From Chara braunii (lineage: Eukaryota; Streptophyta; Charophyceae; Charales; Characeae): DNA of 64,000 nucleotides. This document shows positions 1 through 11,120 of this stretch, in pieces; positions within the stretch are counted from its first letter, which is position 1, and each line of letters opens with the position of its first letter. A program made the translations under genes and the position numbers. Below the pieces are notes generated by a model, which worked only from the letters and a program-made list of their open reading frames with translations, had not been told where the DNA came from and ran no database searches. The stretch covers positions 2,298,264-2,362,263 of the forward strand of contig BFEA01000013.1 in NCBI GenBank assembly GCA_003427395.1, read 5' to 3'.

Positions 1-69
<69 letters not shown>
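1..69. repeat. (CA)n microsatellite
   Basis: A pure CA dinucleotide run occupies the first 68 or so bases and then passes into a short CT-rich stretch. It begins at the window edge, so its true length is unknown. Confidence 0.98.
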
Positions 70-72
<3 letters not shown>

Positions 73-978
73 CTCTCCTCTACACTCCGTGATTTTTTTT
101 TTTATTTTTTTTTTTGCGATTTTCTCAGTTGTGTCTGCCACTTCGTCGTGGTTGTTACTGTTGTCGTGCAGGTCATCTGCGCTCAAACACCTCCAGGAGC
201 AGATCAAGAAACATTTCACGATTGAGGGGACGCGGGGAAAGAATGTGAAAAAGGGATCGAAGTACTGGAGGTGTAACTACTAAGACTTGCGGTTGGCCGG
301 GACTGCCACAAGGCTCCGGGATCACTTCTTGGAGAGCGGGGGGGGTCTGGTTGCAGCAGGGAGGGGGGGAAGCTGGGGGTAGGTATATTGTTTATTATTT
401 TTTTAAATTCCGGCGCACATGGCGCACAGACTGCAGCGCACCGCACAGCGCACGGCGCAAGGCGCACAGCGCACAGTGCGCTGTCTGCTGATCCGGCGCA
501 CAGCGCACAGTGCACCGGCGCGCACAGCGCAGCGCACACGTGCGCCGCAAGTATGGTGAAAACCGTTTCATTGCCTACAAATTTTTATTTTCTTTTCAGC
601 ATAAGATATGAATTCTTGAATCTTGGTACTTACTGTCGTAACTTTGTGCTTTATCGCAAATTTGAATTTTCCAAATTTCCACCGATTAAGGAATTGTTTT
701 CCACAAAAATTCGTTCCTTTTTCAGATTAACAAAATAGTGGCAAACTGCGGTAATTTTCAAATTTCGAAAATTGTTCGTTTTGCAAATTTGAACTTTCAA
801 AATTCCCCATACCTTGCCACTTTATTTCAAAATTTCGCCTATTGTGCAAAATCCGAATTTATTTTTGCTGATTATATATGGTAGAGGCCACTCGCCACAG
901 AGAGCTTGTGAAAGTAAGTAGACAATGGATCAGTGAGCAACTGATGCATTTCCAGAATTATTTTTCGGTTTCCTCTAT
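70..978. other. Intergenic low-complexity flank, no gene seen
   Basis: This stretch holds poly-T runs (about 93-115), a GCGCAC-rich tract (listed separately) and an AT-rich segment (about 570-880) with many short AAATTTGAA/TTCAAATTT-type words. The short ORFs here follow the base composition and show no recognisable domain. Element A1 starts at 979. Confidence 0.7.
410..545. repeat. GCGCAC-rich degenerate minisatellite
   Basis: The words GCGCAC, GCGCACAG and GCACAGCGCA recur irregularly over about 130 bp, alternating purine and pyrimidine for long stretches. Reading frames on both strands become Ala/His/Cys-rich as a by-product. It is simple-sequence DNA, not coding. Confidence 0.85.
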
Positions 979-1901
979 TGCGTGGCCATTGCCTCTATGA
1001 GCCCCATAAGGCCCCATTTTTGCAGCCCGTCAGCCGCCCTAAGTGAAGGCAGGCTCGACGAGGCCGTCAGGGCCCTTCTCTGGCCACTACGCAACTCAGG
1101 GAAATTCAGGCAGTTGCGCAGCGCCAGTTGGTTGAGTGAATCCAGGCCCTGGGCCGCTTGTGTGAATGAATGTGAAGCAGGCCCTGGGCTGGATACGGGT
1201 ACCGGGCCAAACAAAGGCCGAAGGCAGTTGGGCACATGCATCCACTACAGGCACAGGGCCTGCTCTCGTCGTGCTGGGCCTCAGGCTACCGGTGCCTACT
1301 GGAAGTTTCCTGGGACTGGACGCAGGCAGGCCACTTCGATATAGGGAAGGGCCTGCCTCCTCATTCGGCATTCGGGTGCTGGCTGCATGCTGCACAAGCG
1401 CTGCTGCTGCGCTATTTGCTGGCTGGCGCCTACGCTCTCACGGGCGAGAAGGGAAGGAGCGGGCAGCCATAGCCGAGCTGCTCTGCTGTGAGCTGGGTGT
1501 GGCGCATGGTGGTCCTTGGGTGCTAGTGGCATCTGTGAGTTGGGGAACGAGGTTGTGAGTGTAGCGCGAGACATACCTGGTGCTGGAAGCGTGCGACATT
1601 GGTCGCCATATGCTCGTACTTCGGGGATGCTGTTGATGTCATCTTTCGGCTTCGTAGTATAGGCTAGATAGGATCTGCCACATGTATTCTGGGCGACGAC
1701 CGCCAGATAGGATATCAACTCTGGTTCTTCATTGATGATGATGGGACTATTTCAGCATTGTCAATTATGAACTCTTGGTGTGTTTTTATTTGGTGATTCT
1801 CGTGATGCAATGCTGCTGTTGGTTCGAGGTCAAGACTATCTGGACTCGTATGTATGATGCTGTTTGATTGCTGAAGTTCGCTATTGCTCATCTTCCTTGC
1901 A
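979..1901 (+). repeat. A1 5' LTR
   Basis: 923 bp, starting TGCGTGGCC and ending CTTCCTTGCA, matched base for base by 8798-9720 apart from about two substitutions. Diverged members of the same LTR family are seen at 18210-19213 and 10190-11120, both on the - strand; the shared block near the LTR start reads CGCCCTAAGTGAAGG. Open frames of up to 140 aa inside the LTR occur in both copies only because the copies are nearly identical, and they match no known domain. Confidence 0.96.
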
Positions 1902-1904
1902 ATT

Positions 1905-1916
1905 TGGTATCGGAGC
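1905..1916 (+). other. A1 primer-binding site (initiator tRNA-Met type)
   Basis: TGGTATCGGAGC lies three bases after the 5' LTR end. It matches the complement of the plant initiator tRNA-Met 3' end (TGGTATCAGAGC) at all but one of 12 positions. This is where minus-strand DNA synthesis would be primed. Confidence 0.9.
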
Positions 1917-3168
1917 TGTGGTACGATTGCGCTCATCTGGCGCTTGTCTTCTGCCTTATGCGGTACATAGATGCGGTCTGCTGGGCGAGTTTGGCCGTAA
2001 GTGGTGTGTAGTGAGGAGGGTGGAAACAAGTGTAAGGCGACCCAGGAGGTGAGGGGAATCACCAGGAAGGCTACGGAAGTGTAATGTGGTCTGGACAGTG
2101 TGATGAGAACTATCTAATGTGCGATTGATGCTGAGGTGGAACGGCGAGTTAATGCTCTTGCTGATGCAGTGACTGGTCATCGCAATCGCCATTTGGTCAT
2201 CTGGTGAGATTATCTCTGTGGTTGGGGACAGCAAATTGAGGTACGTTGCTCTTAACCTTATCTTCCCTCTCCGACACTTCTTACCGTGAGGTTGTGTGTT
2301 CCTTCTTGAGAGTCCTCTCATCGTGAGGTGTCAAGTGCGCTCAACCTTGAGAGTCGGCAATGTTCACGTGGAGCATCTGGGTGGAGATGGGCGAAGCTTT
2401 CTGAAGGCCCCTGGACGAAGCACTGGGTCACGGTCACCATGCCAACCCACAGGGAGTAGAACACGCATGCCTTGCTGCTTGTCCTTTGTTTGGCTTGCTG
2501 CGCTGTTAGGTGGGTACTACTGGGCAGGCCAGCCCTACAGGAAAGACGAGCACCCGGCGTCTATAAATAAACACGGGAAGGGGAACCATTGGCTGTGATC
2601 GTCGTCCGGCTGCAACGTAAAATAATTCCTGAAGTCACTTGGGGGCGGACGTTAAATTGCCCCTGGATCAGCCAATGGTTGGAAGGCTCGCGGCACGCCG
2701 AGGATAAATATACGTGCAAGGCTGGCCAGCTCAGTGGATTCTCGGGGCACAGGGGTGGGCCGGGCACACACCTTTAGACACGCTACGCCTCCAGATTGCT
2801 CAGGGACGCTGACGTCAAGAGATACTCAGGGGAACTAAGGGAGGGGTTGATTCTAGGTGATAAGTTCGAGAAAATGCCATGCTGTCCTATCCACACAACT
2901 GATTTTATTTTTATGTTTTTGATTAGTTAGATGTATTGCCATTGACATCTGACAGACAACATTAGTTAGGACTGGTTATTGTTCCTGGTGCTTCTGTTTG
3001 CGGACTAGTCAGACTAAAAATAGTTTCAGTTGTAGGAATCTGACTTACCTGTTGACCTCAAGTGATATCTGTTTCGAAATAGCCACCAATTAATTAGTTG
3101 GTCTGTGCACTATGTTGCGGTAGGCATCTTGAATGATCTAGTGTAGACAGTGCACAATGTTGTAGCCT
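1917..3168 (+). other. A1 untranslated leader
   Basis: About 1.25 kb between the primer-binding site and the first gag ATG. No conserved domain is visible in any frame. A TATAAATA word occurs at about 2564 and an AT-rich ATAAATATA word at about 2703. They lie outside the LTR, so their promoter role is doubtful. Confidence 0.6.
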
Positions 3169-5060
3169 ATGAGCGACGAGGAGGACACCGGAGAGGACGA
3201 CCGCAGGATCTTGCGATCAGCTAGAGGCCCGGGAGCTCACGTGTCCCTAGGACCGGAGGGTGATAGGATTCTGTTCCGCCAGCTTAGGGAGAGGCAGCAG
3301 CAGCAGAGGAGGGCTAGAGCAGCCGAGGCCAGCAGAACTTTAGTGAGCGAGGCCGGTGCTACAGCAGCCATGGCCACTACAGCCATGGTCACTTCTGCGC
3401 AGCAGACTTCCCAAGCCGGTAGTTCAGGTGCCATCGGGTCAACGGTCGCGCAGACCGTGAGTCAGTCCACTGGCATTATGGCAAGCCAGACCGTGGTGTT
3501 GACTCCAGAGGATGTCGCCATCCAGCAAGCAGCCCTGCAGGAGGCACAGCTACAGCGGGCATTAGGAGAGATAAAAGCGGAAAAGGAAAAGATGATCAGA
3601 AGAAGAGCCAGGATGCAGCGGAGAGGGGCAGACATAGAGGAGTTAGAATTGGACCTGACACACATGGATGCCGATGTGAAGGTAGTTAGGAGGGCCCTGC
3701 TAGGCGTAATAGAGATGCAGGAGCATCAAACTACCATCCTTCAGGACATTCAACAGAGCCTAGCCGTTTTGGCAGGCCGTGCTCAGGCAGCACCATCACC
3801 AGCCGCGCCGGTGCCTGGTCCGTGCCATATCCTCTGTCTTTTGTCCCATCGGTGACAGGGGTATCCCCATATGTAGCCCCCTCAACGGTTGCTATCGTTT
3901 CCCTAGGCATGCCGCTGTCAGGAGGGGTAACAACAGGGAGTAGTTTGCAGGTTCCTGTACAGACAATGTTTACTCCAAGTCCGTCGCAGGTTGCAGTCAC
4001 CACGCAGCCTGTTGTCTCGCAGCCTGAGCAGCCTCAGGGCACGCAGCCCCAGCAGCTAGCACAGCAACATGTGTCACTGGGTCCACAGCCCGGAGTGATG
4101 CAGGGACCGGTACAAACGCAGTGGGTTCCAAAGACGGCCATCGCCACTCCCAAACCTTTTACAGGGGACACGAGAGGCGAAGACCTCGACACGTGGTTGA
4201 GGGCAGTGCCGGTCTACGTCAGGTGTAAACTCACCTTGCCGCACGAAGAAGTGCTTGTGGCTGCTTCCTACCTAGAGGGTAGTCCAGCAAGATGGTTGAG
4301 TGGTTTAGTTCAAGGATATGGTCATGACTTCCGCGCTTGGGCAGCCTCCCAGAAACTGGAGGACTTCCTGAAGATGGTGGAAGAAAGGTGGCATGATTCT
4401 CAGGAGGCCCAAAGGGCCACTGATGCGATTCTGACACTGCACACAAGGCAGTTTAAGTCAGTAAGGGAAGCCACCGACGCTGTTGAGCGTCTGATCTGTG
4501 TCCCAGGGGTGCGCTATGACCCCAGGTCCTGTTGACTTCGTTCCTGAGATGCTTTTCTCAGCCTCTCAGGAACCAGTTGGCAAAAGAGGCCAACATCAAT
4601 ATGCACAACTTCCCTTCGCTTAGCAAGGTGGCCCTAGACCTTGAAGCAAAGATAGGGCATGGACAGACACCCACTACGGATGGGAGGAAGAAGACAGTTT
4701 CCCAACTGGAAAGCGAAAGCTCGCTTGATGTTTGTCGACAACGATGGTTCAACCATCGAGGTGGACGACAACTTCCAGGAGGGAGTAGGTTCAGAGGCAG
4801 GCAGCGTAGACGCTTCAGAGGGTGGAGTAGTCGCTGCCGTTTCTCAAAAAGGAAAGGCGACCGGTAGACGCCGCGGAGGCTCCCGGTCTAGGAGTCAAGT
4901 TGACCCCAATGCTCCATGGGAGAAAGCGGGTCTGACAGAGGACGTGTGGAGAGACCGTTACTAACGGCAGGCCTGTATTCGTTGTGGTCAATATGGCCAT
5001 AACCAATTCAAGTGCCACAACAAGAAGGTGACAGAAAAGATCCCGCATACGATGGGGCAA
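3169..5060 (+). pseudogene. gag: A1 gag (capsid/nucleocapsid), frameshifted
   Basis: Gag would form the virus-like particle that packages element RNA in the cytoplasm. The first open segment (3169-3855, 228 aa) starts at an ATG with an acidic N-terminus and contains a predicted coiled coil at about residues 120-205 (EIKAEKEKMIRRRARMQ region). A shift near 3830 leads to 3822-4535, which carries the retrotransposon gag domain (from PKPFTGDTRGEDLDTWL, with the later SPARWL and F..W.....LEDFLKMVEERW pattern). Further shifts near 4535 and 4700 lead to a CCHC zinc knuckle, CIRCGQYGHNQFKC, at 4974-5015 (CX2CX4HX4C), which binds RNA. A TAA stands just before the knuckle. At least three frame changes mean no full Gag can be made from the sequence as given. 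Confidence 0.88.
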
Positions 5061-5170
5061 CTGTTGGGATCCTCTTAGCCCGTTGGTAGCAATGTTGCCA
5101 GTTCTTTAGGCAGTGCTCCGGGAAACATGTCGGGCGAGTAGGAATTGTAGCTGTTCCTGCTAGGGTCGAG

Positions 5171-5740
5171 GTGGTGGAGACACCCTCACCATCTCGAGAG
5201 ATGGCCCAAGCTACTGACTCTAGCGTCGTCCCGCAAACACGTTCAGACCTATCGAGCCTCTGTTCGATGAATGTGTTCGAGTCCTTAGAGGAGCTAGAGG
5301 TAGAGTGGTCTAGATCAGACCCGCTAGCTTTTTGGACGACACTAGTCAAAGCCTTGAAGGGTGAGATGTTCGTCAGCGAGGTAGTCATTCGCGGCCTCAA
5401 GGCCGGGGCCTATTATGACACGTGCTCGACGTGAAACTTTATTAATCGTGCGTGCATTAAGAGACTGCGCTTACAGGGGCAAGTGCAATGCTTGAGTCGA
5501 CCTGTGGAGTCGACCTGTGCCAACAAACAGCGCATGGTAGTCAATGACTACCTCCAAGATGTAGAGTGTTGTTTCCCGTACGCGGGAGGGGACTTGAGAC
5601 ATCGTGTCTCGTTCCTGGTGAGTGACGAGCTCCCAATGGACATGTTACTAGGTATGTACTACCTCTCTGTTGCACAACCCCAGTTTGATTGGGACCGAAA
5701 AGTGGTCAAACACAACTTGCCAGGTGGAGGGACCGCCTGA
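5171..5740 (+). pseudogene. pro: A1 aspartic protease region, altered active site
   Basis: This follows gag and precedes RT, the usual place for the protease that cuts the Gag-Pol polyprotein. The acidic lead-in (SLEELEVEWSRSDP) is shared with A2 (22682-22924). The active-site region reads YDTCST, then a TGA, then NF. A2 has D-I-G-S-T-R-N-F at the matching place (about 22575-22600, - strand), so A1 has Cys where the D-(S/T)-G-(A/S) motif needs Gly, and a stop where A2 has Arg. The C-terminal part (5483-5740) retains the MLLGMYYL block that corresponds to the second structural motif of these proteases. Activity is very unlikely. Confidence 0.8.
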
Positions 5741-5785
5741 TTACATAAGTTCAAAGCTAGTAGTCTGATTGAGTCCTATGGGTGC

Positions 5786-7330
5786 ATGTGTGCGCCCACG
5801 TTCTACAATTATTATAAGCAAAATCAGGAGGGTATATATTTAGTCTATGTCTCTGCTGCAGGCGAGCCGGTGAAAATGCTGCCGGAGATAGAGGGAGTAG
5901 TTGCTAAGTACCCTGATCTATTTGAAGAGCCAACGGGGGTTGTTGAGAGGGAGGTCTTCCATGCAATAGAGATTATCAAAGGGTCTAGTATTCCGAAGGG
6001 TAGGATCTATCGGATGTCTCCAGGCGAGCTTGATGAGCTTCGCCGCCAACTCAAGGAACTCGTAGAGAAGGGTTGGATCTGGCCGAGTGTCTCTCTTTAT
6101 GGGTCTCCAGTTCTATTCGTGCCTAAGAAGGAGGGTACTCTTAGGATGTGCATTGACTATAGGGGCCTCAATGCCATCATTGTAAAGAACAGAGAGCCCC
6201 TACCGCACATTGATGATCTGTTAGATAGAGTGCAAGGGTGTCGGTACTTCGGTAAGATAGATCTGAAGTCCGGGTACCATCAGATTGCAATCCGGCCCGA
6301 GGATCAGNGGATCAGCACAAAACCGCTTTCCAGACCAGGTACGGTCTGTACGAGTTTGTGGTGATGCCTTTTGGCCTTTGCAATGCTCCTGGCACCTTTC
6401 AGCACGCTATGAATCAGATATTCCATGACTACTTAGATAAGTTTGTCATCGTGTACCTCGATGACATACTTATCTTTAGTAAGACTGTCGAGGAGCACGT
6501 TGCACATTTGGACAAAGTCCTCAGCCTCCTACGACAACACAAGTTCAAGATTAACGGTGAGAAGTGCGAGTTTGGCCGCACCCGTGTCTTGTACTTGGGT
6601 CAGGAGATCTCCGCGGAAGGGTTGAAGCTCGATGACGCGAAGGTGGCCAGCATTCGCGATTGGCCACGTCCTCAGTCTGTGACTGAGATGAGATCTTTCT
6701 TAGGAATGACAGGCTACTATAGGACTTTCGTTAAGAACTATAGCATAGTGGCCGCTCCTTTGACTGATCTGACCCGCCTTGACACCCCATGGGAGTGGAC
6801 AAATGAGTGCGAGGCTGCTTTCAGACATCTGAAGCATGTGTTGACGCACTATGAAGTCTTGAAACTTCGTGATCCTGACAAGCCGTTCATAGTCACCACG
6901 GATGCCAGCCAATATGGCATTGGTGCCGTGCTCGCGCAGCAGGAGGGGCCAAAGTTGAGGCCAGTCGAGTACATGTCGAAAAAGATGCCGTCTCAGAAGT
7001 TGGCAAAGTCAACTCTACGCAGTGTACAAGGCTCTGTCCCATTGGAGACACTATCTCCTAGGAAGATTCTTCATCCTCAGGACTGATCATCAAACCTTGA
7101 GATGGATGAGAACTCAGCCAGTACTATCTGACGCTCTGAAGCGTTGGATCGAAGTCATTGAGCAATATGACTTCGACCCCCAGTATCTCAAAGGGGAGTA
7201 CAATAAGGTGGCTGATGCCTTGTCGCGTAGACCTGACTTTTCAGGTGTGCTGATTACTGAGTTCGATCTCACAGACGATGTTACTCGCTCTTTGGTGGAC
7301 GCTTATCGCGAGGATCAGTTCATGTCTTAG
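5786..7330 (+). pseudogene. pol: A1 reverse transcriptase-RNase H
   Basis: RT copies element RNA into DNA and RNase H removes the RNA strand. The first segment (5786-6364) carries the thumb-side entry motif (GELDELRRQLKELVEKGWI), the nucleotide-binding SPVLFVPKK and RMCIDYRGLN blocks, and KIDLKSGYHQI. Frame is lost at an undetermined base (6308). The next segment (6358-7086) has VMPFGLCNAPGTFQ, the catalytic YLDD (6454-6465), the SFLGMTGYYR connection and the RNase H start FIVTTDASQYGIGAVL. A second shift near 7020 leads to 7022-7330 with HWRHYLLGRFF, the TDHQTLRWM motif and YNKVADALSRR. All core motifs are present. The first break is probably an assembly join (see findings); the second is unexplained. 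Confidence 0.93.
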
Positions 7331-7429
7331 ATCATACGCCGACTCCAGGCAAAGGACAAGAAGACTTCTCCTGAGTTTGAGTTGGTCAATGGATTGCCCG
7401 AGTAGGGAGTCTTTGCGTAGTTTGTTTTT

Positions 7430-8718
7430 AGGCGAGTGTCATGATGCCATCGGCCATTTTGGGTATGAAAAGACCGCAGCCAGCCTGCTGCAGCGGTTCT
7501 GGTGGCCCACGATGATGCGAGATGCTCAGCTGTACGTGGAGACTTGTCAAGTTTGTCAACGAGACAAGCCACGTACTCAGGCTCCTCTTGGGCTTGTGAA
7601 GCCCCTTCCGATTCCGGAACGGCCTGGTGAGAGTCTGTCCATGGATTTCATGTATACTCTGATCACCAGCAAGAGTGGAATGCGTCACATCTTCGTCATC
7701 GTGGATAGATTTAGTAAGTATGCTAGGTTAATAGCCATGCCGGAAACAGCAAAGACGGAGTACGTGATTAGAATGTTTAAAGAAAACTGGGTCAGGGACT
7801 TTGGTCTACCGAAGTCTATTATTAGTGACAGAGATGTCTGGTTCACCAGTGAGTTGTGGAAGGCCGCTGCTGCAGAACAGGGAACTCAGTTGCAGATGAC
7901 TTCTGGGAATCACCCAGAGGCCAACGGTCAGGCTGAGCAACTGAACCGCGCTGTGCAACACCTGTTGAGGCATTACATCAAGCCCACCCAGGTGGACTGG
8001 GATGAGAAGCTTGCTCTCATCGCCAGCTTGTACAACAAAGCTGTACACCGCCACCGGGGTGAGCCCAAACAGCTTACTGCTAACATTCAAGCCTAGACTA
8101 CCCCTAGACTTTCTTCTTCCTGAGAATCAAACCAATGCTGCACCAGGTACTTTGGAATTTGCTTAACGCTATGAACAGAAGATGCAGCAGGCTGTAGAAC
8201 AGATGCAGAAGGCGCAGGCTGCAATGATAGAGTCTGAAAATAGACACCGCCGGCCTTCTACATTTCAGGTTGGGGATAGGGTCTGGGTTAAGTCGTCGGA
8301 ACTGGGACAAGAGCACGGGATTTCCCGCAAACTCATGCCCCAGTACTTTGGACCCTGGGAAGTCTTGGATATCATTGGGACAGATCCAGATGGGCCATCC
8401 TATGTTATCCAGATACCTGGTCATCTCCGTACTTACCCTGTCTTTCACACCTCCAAACTGGCACCTTTTAAAGAGACTGATCAGTTTCCATCTCATCGCT
8501 CAATGCTGCCCCCAACCATGGACGGAGAGGTGGACATTGATGATATTGTGGATCACAGAGAGCTGCCGGTATCAAGACCAGCAGACCGGGGACGTCCTCC
8601 AGAACCGAAGCTGCAGTACCGCGTTCGGTTCCGGCATCACACTGATCCGAAGGAGGACCGCTGGTTCACCAGGGAAGAGCTCATGCAGACCGCTCCTCAA
8701 GTTGTAACCCAATACTAG
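7430..8718 (+). pseudogene. int: A1 integrase with chromo-like C-terminus
   Basis: Integrase inserts the cDNA into the genome. The HHCC zinc finger is visible (HDAIGH, then CQVC). The DDE core follows, with Asp in LSMDFMY, Asp in IISDRDVWF and Glu in NGQAEQLN. A stop at about 8095 interrupts the frame. The C-terminal part resumes at 8182-8718 (178 aa) with the GPWEVLDIIG and YPVFHTSKLAPF blocks typical of the GPY/F module, then a chromo-like tail (DIDDIVDHRE, YRVRFRHH, DRWFTREEL) that in chromoviruses steers insertion toward particular chromatin. The frame upstream of 7430 is broken, including a TAG at 7328-7330, so integrase is cut off from RNase H. Confidence 0.9.
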
Positions 8719-8783
8719 AGATCTCTGCAGAAGGGAAAGCACCCTATGGTCGAAGACTGAGCTTCTCAGAGGACTGTTGAAGC

Positions 8784-8797
8784 TGAGGAGGAGGGAA
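8784..8797 (+). other. A1 polypurine tract
   Basis: A purine-rich TGAGGAGGAGGGAA run abuts the 3' LTR start and would prime plus-strand DNA synthesis. A2 has a similar tract at 19214-19226 on the - strand. Confidence 0.8.
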
Positions 8798-9720
8798 TGC
8801 GAGGCCATTGCCTCTATGAGCCCCATAAGGCCCCATTTTTGCAGCCCGTCGGCCGCCCTAAGTGAAGGCAGGCTCGACGAGGCCGTCAGGGCCCTTCTCT
8901 GGCCACTACGCAACTCAGGGAAATTCAGGCAGTTGCGCAGCGCCAGTTGGTTGAGTGAATCCAGGCCCTGGGCCGCTTGTGTGAATGAATGTGAAGCAGG
9001 CCCTGGGCTGGATACGGGTACCGGGCCAAACAAAGGCCGAAGGCAGTTGGGCACATGCATCCACTACAGGCACAGGGCCTGCTCTCGTCGTGCTGGGCCT
9101 CAGGCTACCGGTGCCTACTGGAAGTTTCCTGGGACTGGACGCAGGCAGGCCACTTCGATATAGGGAAGGGCCTGCCTCCTCATTCGGCATTCGGGTGCTG
9201 GCTGCATGCTGCACAAGCGCTGCTGCTGCGCTATTTGCTGGCTGGCGCCTACGCTCTCACGGGCGAGAAGGGAAGGAGCGGGCAGCCATAGCCGAGCTGC
9301 TCTGCTGTGAGCTGGGTGTGGCGCATGGTGGTCCTTGGGTGCTAGTGGCATCTGTGAGTTGGGGAACGAGGTTGTGAGTGTAGCGCGAGACATACCTGGT
9401 GCTGGAAGCGTGCGACATTGGTCGCCATATGCTCGTACTTCGGGGATGCTGTTGATGTCATCTTTCGGCTTCGTAGTATAGGCTAGATAGGATCTGCCAC
9501 ATGTATTCTGGGCGACGACCGCCAGATAGGATATCAACTCTGGTTCTTCATTGATGATGATGGGACTATTTCAGCATTGTCAATTATGAACTCTTGGTGT
9601 GTTTTTATTTGGTGATTCTCGTGATGCAATGCTGCTGTTGGTTCGAGGTCAAGACTATCTGGACTCGTATGTATGATGCTGTTTGATTGCTGAAGTTCGC
9701 TATTGCTCATCTTCCTTGCA
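8798..9720 (+). repeat. A1 3' LTR
   Basis: 923 bp, the same length as the 5' LTR, starting TGCGAGGCC and ending CTTCCTTGCA. I found about two substitutions between the copies and no indels. The sequence after 9720 no longer matches the primer-binding side, as expected for the outer edge of the element. Confidence 0.96.
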
Positions 9721-10064
9721 CTATTTAAATCCGATTATTTTTTTGGCCAAATTGTCCTTTCTACTACTTCATTTTACAGCCCACTGACAATGCCTAACTG
9801 ACACACTACCGACATGCAATTTTTCCTGTTGATTGAAATATTCCCAGTACCCGCAAAGTTCAACTTGCATACAACAGCGAACATCGACGTGAGAACTCAC
9901 ACATGAGAAGCCAAAACGAGATACAATCCACACTCCAAGATGTCGTCACCAGTATTATTGTCAATATACAAGAATGTTTGTCACCAGCGGCTCTGCCACG
10001 CACTCATACACAGTGTGTCTCAACCAATTGGCTGCTATGGCTTCCCCTTCTCTCTGTCTCTCTG

Positions 10065-10103
<39 letters not shown>

Positions 10104-10189
10104 TGTCTCTCTCCCTCTTCCCTGGATGGTTACCCTGGATACACCCACTCAGCTATCGTACACCAACGGGGTATTCAATGTCGCTCCTA
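9721..10189. other. Flanking DNA, no gene seen
   Basis: AT-rich immediately after the A1 target site, then a TC microsatellite at about 10046-10100. Short frames across the microsatellite give Ser/Leu-rich translations that are by-products of the repeat. The left end of the neighbouring solo LTR may fall inside this interval; I could not place it. Confidence 0.6.
10046..10100. repeat. (TC)n / TCTCTG microsatellite
   Basis: TCTCTCTG units pass into a pure TC run of about 30 bases. Confidence 0.95.
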
Positions 10190-11120
10190 CTGTCTGGCGC
10201 CCAGCGCCCAGCCTACTCTACACATCCTACCTAGCCTATCTACATTCGTGCAACAGGCTCACTTCGACATCGAAGAGCAAAGTACATGATGTCAACACCA
10301 ATGCCAACCTCCCACATACACCAGGTACATTCTCTCGACTCCCCTCATCACCCCTTGTCCACCCACACCTGCGCCTTCTTCCTGAAGACCATCATCGCCC
10401 GTCACCCGCTTGCGCTCTGCAGCCCGTCTATGGCCGCTTGGCGTCCCGCTGCCCTGCAGCGCCCACACCTCTTAGCGCCCGCGCGCACCCCAGCCAGCAG
10501 TAGCGCATGCAGACACTTGCGCTCTATCACAGCAGCTTGTCCGCATTGCCTGCCTAGGCCAGCCTACTCTACACTGGCTGGCCTCCTCCCAATATGGGAG
10601 TCACTGCCCTGCTGCTGGACTGTCTGGGCCTGGCCGACGAGGTTTCCAGTAGCTTCTGGTCGGGCCCCAGTGTCTGCGCCCAGGCCCATGTCTACAGTTG
10701 ATGGCCTGGGCCCTTTTCAGTCGGGCACACCCAGGATCATGCAGGCTCCGAATGTTTGCTGTGTTTGCATTCACTCGCAGGGTTGGTGTGCCGACAATGC
10801 TGCATTCTCATTGGCCCGCGGCCACTTCCTGATGTGTCGGCCTCATGCTGCGTGTGCCCAGGGCGCAACCACCTACGTCCAGAGCTCAACTGCCTGACGC
10901 AGCTGCTTCTTCTGGAAGAGCCCAGGGTGAGTCCTATGTTGCACTTCAATCAACTGGCGTGCAGCAACTGTCTGATACCCACATTGGAAAATGCTGAGAT
11001 AAGGGCCTCTTGTGGATATTCAGGCCCACCTTCACTTAGGGCGGGCACGAGGCTTGCTGGGGACCACCGTCCAGAACATATGCATGTTGTTTAGGGCCCC
11101 ATGAGGACACATTCCTCACA
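10190..11120 (-). repeat. Solo LTR of the A1/A2 family, diverged
   Basis: Read on the - strand it begins TGTGAGGAATG at 11120. About 65-75 bases in, it has the family block CGCCCTAAGTGAAGG, and it later shows segments like those of the A1 LTR (for example the CAGCACCAGGTATG region seen reversed near 10315). The stretch 10190-10340 also aligns with 18410-18545 in the A2 LTR. No gag or pol lies on either side, so it is probably a solo LTR left by LTR-LTR recombination. The left end is uncertain by up to about 300 bp. The 203-aa frame at 10286-10897 lies inside this repeat and is not considered a gene. Confidence 0.65.

Larger units (their letters stand above)
979..9720 (+). mobile_element. A1: full-length Ty3/gypsy LTR retrotransposon
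   Basis: An 8.74-kb element bounded by two 923-bp direct LTRs (979-1901 and 8798-9720). The left LTR is followed by a primer-binding site for initiator tRNA-Met and the right LTR is preceded by a purine tract. The interior reads gag, protease, RT, RNase H, integrase and a chromo-like C-terminus; RT before integrase places it in Ty3/gypsy (Metaviridae). The flanks carry CTAT (975-978 and 9721-9724), a probable target duplication that can be read as CTATT if the LTR start is moved by one base. The LTRs look almost identical (differences seen at 983/8802 and near 1031/8850), but gag and pol carry several frameshifts and stops. The copy is therefore either recently inserted but defective, or partly misassembled. 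Confidence 0.95.

Noticed and set aside
1096-1718. 99-140-aa frames repeated at 8915-9537
   Set aside because: They recur because the two A1 LTRs are nearly identical. They match no domain and overlap on both strands.
10286-10897. 203-aa + strand frame
   Set aside because: It lies inside a diverged - strand solo LTR, has Pro/Cys/Ala-rich composition and no domain.
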